A stretch of DNA of 64,000 bases from Streptomyces sp. ML-6 (GCF_030116705.1 NZ_JAOTIK010000001.1:4306501-4370500), one strand, 5' to 3'. Positions 24,674 through 33,271 are shown, counted from the first letter of the stretch. Made by a program: numbers and translations. Notes: generated by a model not told the origin, from the sequence alone.

Positions 24674-25237
24674 TCAGCCCAGCTGCCGGTAGTTCCCCCG
24701 GAAGTACATCAGCGGCTCCCCGCCCTCACGCGGCAGGCCCGTGCTCAGCACCCGGCCGATGACCAGCGTGTGGTCGCCCGCCAGTACCCGCTGCTCGGTG
24801 CGGCACTCCAGGGTGGCCAGCGCGCCGCCGATCAGCGGTGCGCCGGTGATCTCCCCCCGCGTGCAGGGGAGGTCCTGGAACAGCAGCCGGTCGCTGATCC
24901 GGCCCTTCATCGCGAACCGGGCGGCCACCTGCCGCTGGTCCTCGGCGAGCACGGAGACCGCCCACAGCGGCTGCTCCGACAGCAGGTCGTCCATCCGGGA
25001 GTCGTTGCGCAGGCTGACCATCACCAGTGGCGGGTCCAGCGACACCGACATGAAGGCGGTCGCCGTCATGCCGACCTCCTCGCCGCGTCCGTGCTCGTCC
25101 AGCGGCGGTTCCTGGGCGGTGACCAGCACCACTCCGGCCGCCAGCCGGGCGAGCGCGGCCCGGAACTCATCGTTGCTCACCCCCTCAGCATGGAGGACGG
25201 ACGGGGGGCGCGGGGTGGGGGATTTCGTCTGCAACAC
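24674..25237 (-). CDS. Flavin reductase family protein (FMN-binding split barrel)
   Basis: This 187-residue protein matches the flavin reductase-like family: GMTATAFMSVSLDPPLVMVSL binds FMN, and the fold continues through GALATLECRTEQRVLAGDHTLVIGRVL. Such proteins supply reduced flavin to two-component monooxygenases or act on their own. No oxygenase gene adjoins it. The GTG start at 25237 is chosen because TAGCGT ends 7 bases upstream (leaderless pattern); a later GTG at about codon 20 is an alternative. Confidence 0.85.
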   Translation of the reverse strand: MLQTKSPTPRPPSVLHAEGVSNDEFRAALARLAAGVVLVTAQEPPLDEHGRGEEVGMTATAFMSVSLDPPLVMVSLRNDSRMDDLLSEQPLWAVSVLAEDQRQVAARFAMKGRISDRLLFQDLPCTRGEITGAPLIGGALATLECRTEQRVLAGDHTLVIGRVLSTGLPREGGEPLMYFRGNYRQLG

Positions 25238-25467
25238 GTCCGGAACGCTAGCCGCGCGCCGCGCAGTACCACATCGGGCCAGGGGACCAGCCGGGTCCTA
25301 GGACCCCGGCCCCGCCGGGCGGCCGGCCACGCCCGGACGCGGGGACGGTCACGGCAGCGGGCTCGGGCGCGGCAACGGCAACGCGCCCAGGCACTGCAAC
25401 GCCCGGATTTGCGTTCAAGAAAAGGACGGAACGGCCCGGAGGCCCCTCGCACCCCTTCACGATCTGT

Positions 25468-25483
25468 TGTGACTTGAGTCACA
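25468..25483. promoter_or_regulatory. Palindrome TGTGACTTGAGTCACA upstream of cdgB
   Basis: TGTGACT and AGTCACA are perfect inverted arms with a 2-base spacer, about 125 bases before the cdgB start. The TGAC/GTCA half-sites resemble those bound by BldD, and cdgB is a known BldD target in Streptomyces, but the spacing differs from the usual BldD box by one base. The remainder of the gap 25238-25608 holds no gene. Confidence 0.5.
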
Positions 25484-25608
25484 GAGTGCAATATTAGTTG
25501 ACCCTGTGTACCGACGGCACAGCTCACTGTGATTCAGTTGGGGTGAACTGCAGTAAGTACGTCGATATGAAACCTGGAGTGCTGTCGAGGTCTCGGGGAG
25601 TGCGAGCA

Positions 25609-27252
25609 ATGGAGGCCGAGTCGGAGCCGTATGTCCGTCTTGCGACGATGCGGCAACTGCACCAGGCCGTCGCCGATCTCAACACGGCACGGAGCCTGGC
25701 CGACACGCTGCAGACCGTGGCCGACGGAATCGTCCGCGGCCTCGGTTACGAGCTGGCCTGCGTGAACATGGTCCGTCCCGACGGTGACCTCGTCGTCGCC
25801 GCCTTCGCCGGCAACAGCGCAGCGGAAGCCCTGATCACCGGCCGGGTCGGTTCCCGCGCCTCCTGGGAGCGCAGGCTGGCGATGGGGCAGGCGTGGGACG
25901 AGCTGCGGTTCATACCGCACACCGACGGTTGGGTCCTCCTCGACGACGACGTGCCGCAGTGGCACACCGACGGGCCCGATCCCCGTTTCGAGGACGAGTG
26001 GCACCCCCAGGACCGCCTCTACGCCCCGATGTACGCGTCCGGCGGCAGGTTCGATCTCCTCGGCGTGATCTCCGTGGACCGCCCCCGCAACGGCCGCCGC
26101 CCCGGTGCCTGGGGCCGGGAGGCCCTCCAGATGTACGCGTCGCAGGCGGCCATTGCGATCAGCAACGCCAAGCTGAGAGCAAACATGCAGCGGGCGCTGG
26201 TCCGGCTGGAGCGGGAGCAGCAGGCGCTGCGGGCCAGCGAGGAGTCCTTCCGGCAGGCGTTCGAGTACGCCCCCAGCGGCATGGCCATCGCCGAGCTGGG
26301 CGGCGACCAGCACGGCCGGCTGCTGCGCACCAACGACGCCCTGTGCCGGCTGCTGGGCCGCCCCGCCTCCGTCCTGCGCCGCTACTCCTTCGCCGACCTC
26401 GTCCACCCCGAGGACATCGGCACCCTGCTGCGCACCTCCGCCGAGGGCGGCCGGACCGAGCTGCGGCTCGGCCGGCGCGACGGCTCCTACCTCTGGGTCT
26501 CGCTGCGCAACTCCGTCGTCGCCGACACCGCGGACGGCCCCCGTTTCCTGCTCACCCACGTCGAGGACATAGAGGAGCGCAAGCGGCACGAGCTGCACCT
26601 CGCGCACCGGGCCTCGCACGACGCGCTCACCGGCCTGCCCAACAGCGCCGAGCTGCGCTCCAGGCTGGGCGCCCGGCTCTGCGACCGCCCGCACGCGGCC
26701 ACCGCCTCCGCGGTCGAGGCGCTGGACGCGGCCTACGGAGACCTCGACGACCCGGAGGCGCGGGCGCACGGCTACGACGTGGACACGGCACCCGGCGGCC
26801 CGTACGACCACCATGTGCACGCCGTCGCGCCCGAGGAGGACAACGACGACGGCACGAAGGGGCTCGCGGTCCTCTTCTGCGACCTGGACGGCTTCAAGTC
26901 GATCAACGACCGCTTCGGCCACCACACCGGTGACGCGGTGCTGATCGAGGTCGCCCGGCGGCTGACCACCGGTGTCCGCGACGGCGACACCGTCGCCCGG
27001 CTCGGGGGCGACGAGTTCGTCGTCCTCGCCGACGGCCTCGGTGCCGCGGACGCCGCGGATCTGGCCGTACGCCTGCGTAACGCCATCATTCCGCCCATCC
27101 GGGTCGACGGCCGGGCGGTGCGCGTCGGGGCCAGCTTCGGCATTGGCTGGGCCGCCTGCGGAATGACCGCGGAAGAGGTGCTGCGCTCCGCCGACCAGCG
27201 GATGTACGTCGAGAAGCGGTCCCGGGCGAAGGTTCACCGCAGGGCCGGCTGA
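25609..27252 (+). CDS. cdgB: CdgB-type diguanylate cyclase (GAF-PAS-GGDEF)
   Basis: This 547-residue cytosolic enzyme makes cyclic di-GMP from two GTP. Domains in order are GAF (about 15-190), PAS (about 215-340, ending in VEDIEERKRHE) and GGDEF (about 350-540). The active site RLGGDEF is intact. An RDGD inhibitory I-site lies five residues before it, so product inhibition is expected. A 60-residue acidic/His insert (DDPEARAHGYDVD...EEDNDDG) interrupts the early GGDEF domain, as I recall for CdgB. c-di-GMP activates BldD dimers to repress development. The ATG at 25609 has GGGAG 9 bases upstream; in-frame starts further 5' lack one. Confidence 0.9.
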   Translation: MEAESEPYVRLATMRQLHQAVADLNTARSLADTLQTVADGIVRGLGYELACVNMVRPDGDLVVAAFAGNSAAEALITGRVGSRASWERRLAMGQAWDELRFIPHTDGWVLLDDDVPQWHTDGPDPRFEDEWHPQDRLYAPMYASGGRFDLLGVISVDRPRNGRRPGAWGREALQMYASQAAIAISNAKLRANMQRALVRLEREQQALRASEESFRQAFEYAPSGMAIAELGGDQHGRLLRTNDALCRLLGRPASVLRRYSFADLVHPEDIGTLLRTSAEGGRTELRLGRRDGSYLWVSLRNSVVADTADGPRFLLTHVEDIEERKRHELHLAHRASHDALTGLPNSAELRSRLGARLCDRPHAATASAVEALDAAYGDLDDPEARAHGYDVDTAPGGPYDHHVHAVAPEEDNDDGTKGLAVLFCDLDGFKSINDRFGHHTGDAVLIEVARRLTTGVRDGDTVARLGGDEFVVLADGLGAADAADLAVRLRNAIIPPIRVDGRAVRVGASFGIGWAACGMTAEEVLRSADQRMYVEKRSRAKVHRRAG

Positions 27253-27404
27253 CGTTCACGACCACGTGGTTTCCGAGCTCCGGGGCGCTTCAGGGACCTG
27301 CGGCGACAATTCTTGGTGCGGTCCGTTCGGGGTAGGCTCGGCCGGTCGGCCACGGTTGGCAGCATTCGGCGACGGCTGGCGAGATGGTGAGGAGTGACCC
27401 AGGG

Positions 27405-28376
27405 ATGACGGCCGGGAACAACGGCGCAAACACGCCCGAGGACGACGATCCGTTCGGCTACCTGTACGAGGACGGACAGGCGGCGGGCGCCCAGCCGCCA
27501 CGCCAGGGCGGCTACGGCTACCCGGGCCCGGCGGCCCCGCAGCCGGGCGTGCCCCGCACCTCGTACAACCAGGTGCGCACCGTCGGCGAGCGCCAGTACG
27601 GCCATCAGCAGGTCCCGCAGCAGCCGGGGCACGGCCCGCAGCAGGCGTACGGTCGGCCGAACGCGCAGTACGCCGCCCCGGAGACCTACCCCGGCGCCGT
27701 CACCGCCCCGCAGCAGGCCGCCCACGGCCGTGCCGGCGGCCCCTCCGGCAAGGGCGGCCCGAACACCAAGGGCCTGCTGATCGGTGCGGTCTCGGTGGTC
27801 CTGGTCGTTCTCATCGGCATCGGCGCCGCGCTGATCAGCGGGGACGACGACAAGGACAAGAAGAAGGACGAGGCGACCTCCTCCGCCGAGCCCGGCGAGC
27901 AGGTCGAGGAGTCCCCGAAGCCGAAGCAGTCCGCCAGCTCCGAGGCGCCGGTCGAGCTGCCGAAGCAGGACGCGGCGACGCTGAAGCTCGGCGGCACGGC
28001 CATACTCGACAAGGCCATCAAGGGTGCAGAGGGCCCTAACGGCTCGTACGTCACTGGCTTCAACACGGTCGGGTCGTCCGTGACGTGGAGGGCAGAGATG
28101 CAGACCGGCGGTTCGTATCGACTGACGGTGCGCTATGCGATCCCAGCCAAGGACGCCAATGCCACGCTGACGGTCAACGGGAAGCCGAACTCGCAGCCGA
28201 TCGGGCTCAAGAACTTCATCCATTCCTCGGACCCGGACTGGGAGAAGAACTGGCAGACCACTTGGGCCCCCGTCGAGCTGGTCAAGGGTGAGAACGAGAT
28301 CAGTATTTCTTGCCAGGACGGCAACCAGTGCGATGTGATCCTGGACTGGCTGGAAGTCACCCGGGCGAAGAGTTAG
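27405..28376 (+). CDS. Single-pass membrane protein with extracellular carbohydrate-binding (CBM35-like) domain
   Basis: This 323-residue protein has a disordered cytosolic N-terminus rich in Gln, Pro, Gly and Tyr (1-120), one membrane helix (GLLIGAVSVVLVVLIGIGAALI, about 122-143) and an acidic/Lys linker. The external beta-sandwich has CBM35-type signatures (DKAIKGAEGPNGSYVTGFN, YRLTVRYAIPAKDANATLTVNGK, KGENEISISCQDGNQCDVILDWLEV). It probably binds a wall or environmental polysaccharide. GAGGAG precedes the start by 10 bases; an ATG seven codons upstream is possible. It follows cdgB on the same strand with a 152-base gap. Confidence 0.8.
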   Translation: MTAGNNGANTPEDDDPFGYLYEDGQAAGAQPPRQGGYGYPGPAAPQPGVPRTSYNQVRTVGERQYGHQQVPQQPGHGPQQAYGRPNAQYAAPETYPGAVTAPQQAAHGRAGGPSGKGGPNTKGLLIGAVSVVLVVLIGIGAALISGDDDKDKKKDEATSSAEPGEQVEESPKPKQSASSEAPVELPKQDAATLKLGGTAILDKAIKGAEGPNGSYVTGFNTVGSSVTWRAEMQTGGSYRLTVRYAIPAKDANATLTVNGKPNSQPIGLKNFIHSSDPDWEKNWQTTWAPVELVKGENEISISCQDGNQCDVILDWLEVTRAKS

Positions 28377-28397
28377 CCCGGTTGCGATAGGCGTTTT

Positions 28398-28432
28398 CGG
28401 CCTCTCCTGATTTTCGAATCCGGGAGAGGCCG
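28398..28432. terminator. Hairpin terminator between convergent genes
   Basis: Arms CGGCCTCTCC (28398-28407) and GGAGAGGCCG (28423-28432) pair perfectly. It lies 20 bases past the CBM protein stop and just before the stop of the convergent I36-like gene. Confidence 0.85.
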
Positions 28433-28439
28433 CATTCGT

Positions 28440-28787
28440 CTATCCGTAGACCTCGATCCCTGTGGCGGTTGACCCGGTGTTGTCCGTGTAGGTGCCCGGA
28501 TTCAGGGTGAGCAGCTTGGTGCCCTCGCCGCAGCCGGTGCTGATGTGCCAGAGCACTACGCGGTAAGACGTCTGGTTGGAGAAGGACCGGGCGGTGGTTA
28601 TGGGATAGCAGCCGGGCGCCTTGGAGTAGACGGTCCTCGTTCCGGTCCTGTTGGTTCCCGACCACCCGCAGAGGTTTCCCTTTGGGCAGGTGTTGGGGTC
28701 GGCCGCCACGGCCGGTATGGCCGGGACTCCGGCCAGCAGTGCGCCGGCCAAGGCTGCGGTCGTCAGGCTTTTCCTGAGCATGCTCAC
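28440..28787 (-). CDS. Small secreted I36-like protein
   Basis: This 115-residue protein has a signal peptide (LRKSLTTAALAGALLAGVPAIPAVAA) and a mature domain starting DPNTCPKGNLCGWSGTNRTGTR, the I36 inhibitor pattern, with four Cys. The GTG start is chosen because GAGGAAG lies 6 bases upstream; the ATG two codons later would be 12 bases away. A long hairpin abuts the ribosome site. It is a distant sibling of the protein at 2695 and may inhibit extracellular metalloproteases; activity is inferred from the family only. The G+C content is lower than in neighbouring genes. Confidence 0.75.
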   Translation of the reverse strand: MSMLRKSLTTAALAGALLAGVPAIPAVAADPNTCPKGNLCGWSGTNRTGTRTVYSKAPGCYPITTARSFSNQTSYRVVLWHISTGCGEGTKLLTLNPGTYTDNTGSTATGIEVYG

Positions 28788-28799
28788 GTGAGACTTCCT

Positions 28800-28836
28800 C
28801 TCCCCTTGGACCCCCTGGGTGGGGATCCAAGGGGAG
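28800..28836 (-). promoter_or_regulatory. Leader hairpin abutting the I36-like ribosome site
   Basis: Arms CTCCCCTTGGA and TCCAAGGGGAG (11 perfect pairs, extended by four more G-C pairs across one mismatch) form a stem whose 3' end is directly followed by AGGAAG of the ribosome site and the GTG. It may protect the mRNA 5' end or tune translation. Confidence 0.6.
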
Positions 28837-28978
28837 ATCCTTTCTGGGCCCGCCGCATTTGAGTAGAGGCACGGAAGAACATTGGCTCGATCCATTTCAC
28901 GTCGACGTGTCGCATCCCTTGCAATTCTGGCCGCGGCCGCACGGGTTTCTCGCCGGACCTTGGCCGAAAGCTGTTCGG

Positions 28979-29003
28979 CGCACGCGGCGCGCCGCGTCGT
29001 GCG
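28979..29003. terminator. Likely terminator after the aldolase gene
   Basis: GCACGCGGC and GCCGCGTCGTGC form a G/C stem with a small bulge immediately downstream of the aldolase stop codon. Confidence 0.5.
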
Positions 29004-29004
29004 G

Positions 29005-29856
29005 TCAGCCCATCAGGGCCAGGAAGCCCGCCACCGTCGCGGCCATCGCCTCGCGGGCGGGGGCGATGTACTTGCGTGGGTCGACGCCGGTGGTGTTCTC
29101 GGCCAGGTACGCGCGGACCGCGCCGGTGAACGCGGTGTTCAGGGCCGTGCCCACGTTGATCTTGACCATGCCGGAGGAGGCGACGGCCCGGCGGATCTCC
29201 TCGTCCGGGACGCCGCTGGAGCCGTGCAGCACCAGCGGGACCGGGACCGCGTCGCGCAGCCGGCCGATCAGCTCGTGGTCCAGGGCGGCCGTGCGCTCGG
29301 TCATGGCGTGCGAGGAGCCGACCGCGACGGCCAGCGCGTCCACGCCGGTGTCGCGGACGTACGCGGCGGCCTCGTCCGGGTCGGTCCGGACGCCGGGGGC
29401 GTGGGCGTCGAGCGGGGCCTCGCCCTCCTTGCCGCCGACCTTGCCGAGTTCGGCCTCGATCCAGATGCCGCGCTCGTGGCCCCAGGCCACCGCCTCGGCC
29501 GTGGCGCGCACGTTCTCCTCGTACGACAGCTTGGACGCGTCGAACATGACGGAGCCGAAGCCCTCGTCGTGCGCCCGGTGCAGCAGGCCCACGGACTCGA
29601 CGTGGTCGAGGTGGAGCGCGAGCGGGGCGTCGGAGGCGCGGGCGACGGCGGCGGCCGCGGCGGCTATGGCGGAGAGCCGTCCGCCGTGGAACTTCACGGC
29701 GTTCTCGGAGATCTGCAGGACGGCGGGCGCCCCGGCGCGCTCCGCGCCGGCCGCGATGGCCTCGGCGTGCTCCAGCGTGATGACGTTGAAGGCGGCGATC
29801 CCGCGTCCCTCGGCCTGGGCGGCGGAGACGAGTTCACCGGTGCTGACGAGCGGCAT
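29005..29856 (-). CDS. Class II aldolase, tagatose-1,6-bisphosphate type (GatY/KbaY-like)
   Basis: This 283-residue zinc-dependent aldolase has ligand histidines in ALHLDHVES (near 83) and VLHGSSGVPDE (near 207), and the phosphate-binding motifs GSSG and KINVGTALN. Length and the FNVITLEHAEAI start fit the GatY/KbaY group, which splits tagatose-1,6-bisphosphate into DHAP and glyceraldehyde 3-phosphate, better than the longer classical FbaA of actinomycetes. It lies 66 bases after the PfkB kinase gene on the same strand, consistent with consecutive steps. Fructose bisphosphate as substrate cannot be excluded. Confidence 0.8.
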   Translation of the reverse strand: MPLVSTGELVSAAQAEGRGIAAFNVITLEHAEAIAAGAERAGAPAVLQISENAVKFHGGRLSAIAAAAAAVARASDAPLALHLDHVESVGLLHRAHDEGFGSVMFDASKLSYEENVRATAEAVAWGHERGIWIEAELGKVGGKEGEAPLDAHAPGVRTDPDEAAAYVRDTGVDALAVAVGSSHAMTERTAALDHELIGRLRDAVPVPLVLHGSSGVPDEEIRRAVASSGMVKINVGTALNTAFTGAVRAYLAENTTGVDPRKYIAPAREAMAATVAGFLALMG

Positions 29857-29922
29857 GCTGACCTCTTGGTGCTTCTTCGGACCCCCGCTCGGGGCGGCGG
29901 GTCCGGGACGGGCGCGGCCCTG

Positions 29923-30957
29923 TCAGGCCGCTGGTGCGTGTTCCTCGATGACGACGCACGGCAGCAGCTCCTCGTACGCCGCGCGGTCGAAATCACCGGC
30001 CGTCGGGGCGAGCACGGTCGCCGTCGACAGTGCCACCGCCCGCCGCAGCCGGTCCGGCCAGTCCAGCCCCTCGACGAGGCCGGACAGCAGTCCGGCCACC
30101 GCGGAGTCGCCCGCGCCGGTCGGGTTGCCCAGGACCTTGGCGGGCGGCATCGCCCGCCAGATCCCGTCGGGGGTGACCGCCAGCACGCCGTCCGGGCCCA
30201 GCGAGGCGATGACCCCGTGCGCGCCCCGGCGGCGGGCGTCGTGGGTGGCGCGCAGCGGATCGCGGGAGCCGGTGAGCTGGGCCAGTTCCTCGGCGTTCGG
30301 CTTGATCAGGTCGGGGCGGGCGGCGATGCCGCGGCGCAGCGGTTCGCCGCTGGTGTCCAGGAGCACCGGGACACCGGCGGCGCGGGCCGGGCGGACCAGT
30401 TCGGCGTAGGCGCCGACGTGGATGCCGGGCGGCAGGCTGCCGCAGAGCGCGACGGCGTCGGCCCCGGCGAGGAGCTCCTCGTACCGGTCGAGGAAGGCGG
30501 TCCACTCGTCGGCGGTGATGAGCGGGCCGGGCTCGTTGAGCTGGGTGGTGTCGCCGGTGGCCCGGTCGACGACGGCGATCGTGCGACGGGTGTTCCCGGC
30601 GACGGTGACGAGGGCGTCGGTGATCGGCGCGGGGGCGGGTTCCGGAGCGGTTCCCGGGACGGTTCCGGGGGTGCTTCCCGGAGCCGGGATGGGGCCGGGG
30701 TCCGGGGCGCCGGCCGGGGCGGACCCGTGCGGCGGCAGCCCGGCCAGCAGCTCGCGCAGCACGGCCCCGGTGGAGCCGCCGGCGAAACCGGTGACCGTGG
30801 TTTCGTGGCCGAGGGCGGACAGCACCCGGGCCACGTTGAGTCCCTTGCCGCCGGGGCGCTCGGAGATGTCGCCGACGCGGTGACTGGCGTGCGGGACGAG
30901 CTTGGGGACGTCGTACGTCAGGTCGAGTGCCGTATTCAGTGTGACCGTCAGGATCAC
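29923..30957 (-). CDS. PfkB-family sugar-phosphate kinase (1-phosphofructokinase/tagatose-6-phosphate kinase)
   Basis: This 344-residue ribokinase-fold enzyme opens MILTVTLNTALDLTYDV, typical of the FruK/LacC subfamily, with signature 1 PGGKGLNVARVLSALG and signature 2 GNPTGAGDSAVAG carrying the catalytic Asp. It phosphorylates fructose-1-phosphate or tagatose-6-phosphate at the expense of ATP. An unusual Pro/Ala/Gly insert of about 35 residues (near 78-115) is absent from the core family. Next to the tagatose-bisphosphate-type aldolase and an AgaS-like gene, tagatose-6-phosphate is the attractive substrate, but this is inference. Confidence 0.8.
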   Translation of the reverse strand: MILTVTLNTALDLTYDVPKLVPHASHRVGDISERPGGKGLNVARVLSALGHETTVTGFAGGSTGAVLRELLAGLPPHGSAPAGAPDPGPIPAPGSTPGTVPGTAPEPAPAPITDALVTVAGNTRRTIAVVDRATGDTTQLNEPGPLITADEWTAFLDRYEELLAGADAVALCGSLPPGIHVGAYAELVRPARAAGVPVLLDTSGEPLRRGIAARPDLIKPNAEELAQLTGSRDPLRATHDARRRGAHGVIASLGPDGVLAVTPDGIWRAMPPAKVLGNPTGAGDSAVAGLLSGLVEGLDWPDRLRRAVALSTATVLAPTAGDFDRAAYEELLPCVVIEEHAPAA

Positions 30958-31184
30958 CGCGGCCGCTCCCCCGATCCCTGTCCGAGCGCGAAACCGTGGA
31001 TGGTATGCGCTTTCTGGCTGTTTCTCAGGCGATCATGCCAAAGAGGGGGCGGTCGGCCCAGACCCCCGGACCAACCGCCGTCTCTTCGTTACGTACCCCC
31101 GGGGCCAGGCCGTCACGCCCCCCGGGGCCCGCTTGCCACACGCCCGAGGCCCGGTTGCCCCACGCCCCGGGGCCGTCGGACGGA
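30958..31184. other. Intergenic region with repeated CCCCGGGG motifs
   Basis: The part next to nagA (about 31096-31180) contains four CC(C)CGGGGCC-type motifs separated by GCCACACGCC/GCCCCACGCC, likely alternative terminator hairpins for nagKA. The part next to the kinase is its promoter region. No gene is seen. Confidence 0.5.
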
Positions 31185-32339
31185 TCAGCCGAGCGTGGGC
31201 TCGACGATCCACTCACCCTTGCGCATGACGCCCTTGAGCGCGAAGTCCGCGTCCAGGACCACCAGGTCGGCGTCCTTGCCCGGCTCCAGCGAGCCGACCC
31301 GGTCGTACACGCCGAGCAGCCGTGCCGGGTTGGCGGAGATGGACTCCACGACGTCGCCGACCGGGATCCGGTCGATGGTCACGGCCCGGTGGAACGCGGT
31401 GTCCAGGGTGAGCGTGGAGCCCGCGATCGAGTTGCCCTCGACCAGCCGTGCCACGCCGTCCTTGACCTCGACCGCGAGCGGGCCGAGCTGGTACCGGCCG
31501 TCGCCGAAGCCGGCCGCGTCCATCGCATCGGTGATCAGTGCGACGCGGTGCGCGCCCGCGTGGTGGTAGGCCAGCTCCAGGGCGGCGGGGTGCAGGTGCG
31601 TGCCGTCGTTGATCAGCTCGACGGTGACCCGCTCGTCCTCCAGGAGGGCGGCGATCGGGCCGGGGTCGCGGTGGGCGAGCGGCGGCATGGCGTTGAACAG
31701 GTGCGTGGCGACGGTGGCGCCGGCGTCGATCGCCTCGACGGTCTGCTCGTACGTGGCGTCGGTGTGGCCGATGGCCGCGATCACGCCGTGCTCGGCGAGC
31801 AGCCGCACCGAGTCGATGCCGCCCGGGAGTTCGGTGGCGAGGGTGAACATCCGCGCGGTGCCGCGGGCCGCGTCCATCAGCTTGCGGACCTCGGCCGGGT
31901 CCGGGTGGCGCAGCAGGTCCTCGCTGTGCGCGCCCTTGCGGCACGGCGAGATGAACGGACCCTCGAAGTGGATGCCGGCCAGGTCGCCCTGCTCGACCAG
32001 CTCGGACAGGACGCCGGCCCGGTGGGCGAGGAAGTCCATCTCGCCGGTGACCGTGGAGGCGACCAGGGTGGTGGTGCCGTGCTCGCGGTGGGTGCGGATG
32101 CCGGTGAGGACCTCGTCCACGGTGCCGGAGGTGAAGGACGCGCCGCCACCGCCGTGGTTGTGCATGTCGACGAAGCCGGGAACCACCCAGTGGCCGCTCA
32201 GGTCGAGGGTGGGGGCGTCCGGTGCCGCGCTGCCCGCGATCCGGGTGCCTTCGACGATCACCCGGCCGTTCTCGACGGTCCCGGTGGGAAGCACCACCCG
32301 GGCACCTGCGAGAACCGTGCTGTCTGCGCGTGCGGCCAT
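31185..32339 (-). CDS. nagA: N-acetylglucosamine-6-phosphate deacetylase
   Basis: This 384-residue amidohydrolase removes acetate from GlcNAc-6-P (or GalNAc-6-P). It shows metal-site motif VDMHNHGG, the family motif HFEGPFISP, GHTDAT and THLFNAMPPL, and catalytic Asp in ITDAMDAAG. The ATG shares one base with the nagK stop (TGATG), so the two are co-translated. Regulation by DasR is expected from the dre-like site before nagK. The product feeds either NagB or, given the neighbouring AgaS-like gene, the tagatose-6-phosphate branch. Confidence 0.93.
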   Translation of the reverse strand: MAARADSTVLAGARVVLPTGTVENGRVIVEGTRIAGSAAPDAPTLDLSGHWVVPGFVDMHNHGGGGASFTSGTVDEVLTGIRTHREHGTTTLVASTVTGEMDFLAHRAGVLSELVEQGDLAGIHFEGPFISPCRKGAHSEDLLRHPDPAEVRKLMDAARGTARMFTLATELPGGIDSVRLLAEHGVIAAIGHTDATYEQTVEAIDAGATVATHLFNAMPPLAHRDPGPIAALLEDERVTVELINDGTHLHPAALELAYHHAGAHRVALITDAMDAAGFGDGRYQLGPLAVEVKDGVARLVEGNSIAGSTLTLDTAFHRAVTIDRIPVGDVVESISANPARLLGVYDRVGSLEPGKDADLVVLDADFALKGVMRKGEWIVEPTLG

Positions 32340-33271
32340 CAGACGGATACCTCCGTGGAGAGAAGATCCCAGGCGAGCAGCCCTGCGCCCAGGCATCCGG
32401 CGGTGTCCCCGAGGGCCGCCGGGACGATGTGGGGCAGCTTCTGGAACGTGACCCGTTCCTCGACGGCCGCACGGAGTGGTGTGAACAGGGTTTCCCCGGC
32501 CTCGGCGAGGCCGCCACCGATGATGAGCGTGGTCGGGTCGAGCAGCGTCAGCGCGGTGACCAGCCCGGCGGCGAGCGCGTCGACCGCGTCGCGCCAGACC
32601 GCCTCGGCCGCGGGGTCGCCGGACTCGACGGCCTTCGCGCAGTCCGCGGCGTCCGCCTCCGGATCGCCGGACGCGGCGGCCCAGGCGCGGCTGACGGCGG
32701 CGGCGGAGGCCAGGGTCTCCAGGCAGCCGCGCTGACCGCAGCCGCAGTCCGGACCGTCCGGGCGGACCACGATGTGCCCGATCTCGCCCGCGTATCCGTG
32801 CGCGCCCGCCTCGATCGTGCCCGCGATGCCGATGGCCCCGGCGATGCCGGTGCCCAGCGGCACGAAGAGGAAGCGGTCGGCGTCCTTGCCCGCGCCGATC
32901 CGGCCCTCGGCGAGTCCGCCGGTGCGCACGTCGTGGCCGAGTGCGACGGGCAGACCGCCGAGCCGTTCGCCGAGCAGCTGCCGCATGGGCACGTCGCGCC
33001 AGCCCAGGTTGGCGGCATAGACCGCGACCCCGTTGTCGGCGTCGACGATGCCGGGCACGGCGACACCGGCCGCGACGGCACTCTCGCCGAAGTGCTCCTC
33101 GCCGTACGCCCGCAGGTCCGCGGCGAAGGAGAGGATCGACTCCACGACGGCGTCGGCGCCGCGCTTCCTGTCCGTCGCCCGCCGCGCCTCGTGCAGCAGG
33201 GCGCCGTCGGCCCCGACCAGTGCGGCCTTCATTCCGGTGCCGCCCACATCGAGGGCGATGACGTGTTTCAC
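32339..33271 (-). CDS. nagK: ROK-family amino-sugar kinase
   Basis: This 310-residue ROK kinase has the phosphate motif ALDVGGTGMKAAL, the central FVPLGTGIAGAI motif and the zinc finger CGCGQRGCLE of ROK kinases. It phosphorylates free GlcNAc (or a related hexosamine) with ATP, feeding NagA encoded next in the operon. The GTG at 33271 is the conserved-looking start (VKHVIALDVGG) although no good ribosome site is visible; a TTG at 33298 would overlap the operator and is less likely. Confidence 0.88.
   Translation of the reverse strand: MKHVIALDVGGTGMKAALVGADGALLHEARRATDRKRGADAVVESILSFAADLRAYGEEHFGESAVAAGVAVPGIVDADNGVAVYAANLGWRDVPMRQLLGERLGGLPVALGHDVRTGGLAEGRIGAGKDADRFLFVPLGTGIAGAIGIAGTIEAGAHGYAGEIGHIVVRPDGPDCGCGQRGCLETLASAAAVSRAWAAASGDPEADAADCAKAVESGDPAAEAVWRDAVDALAAGLVTALTLLDPTTLIIGGGLAEAGETLFTPLRAAVEERVTFQKLPHIVPAALGDTAGCLGAGLLAWDLLSTEVSV

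Noticed and set aside
25498..25609. Longer N-terminus for cdgB
   Set aside because: The extra 37 codons have no ribosome site and overlap the promoter region. The ATG at 25609 has a good one and matches the start I recall for CdgB.
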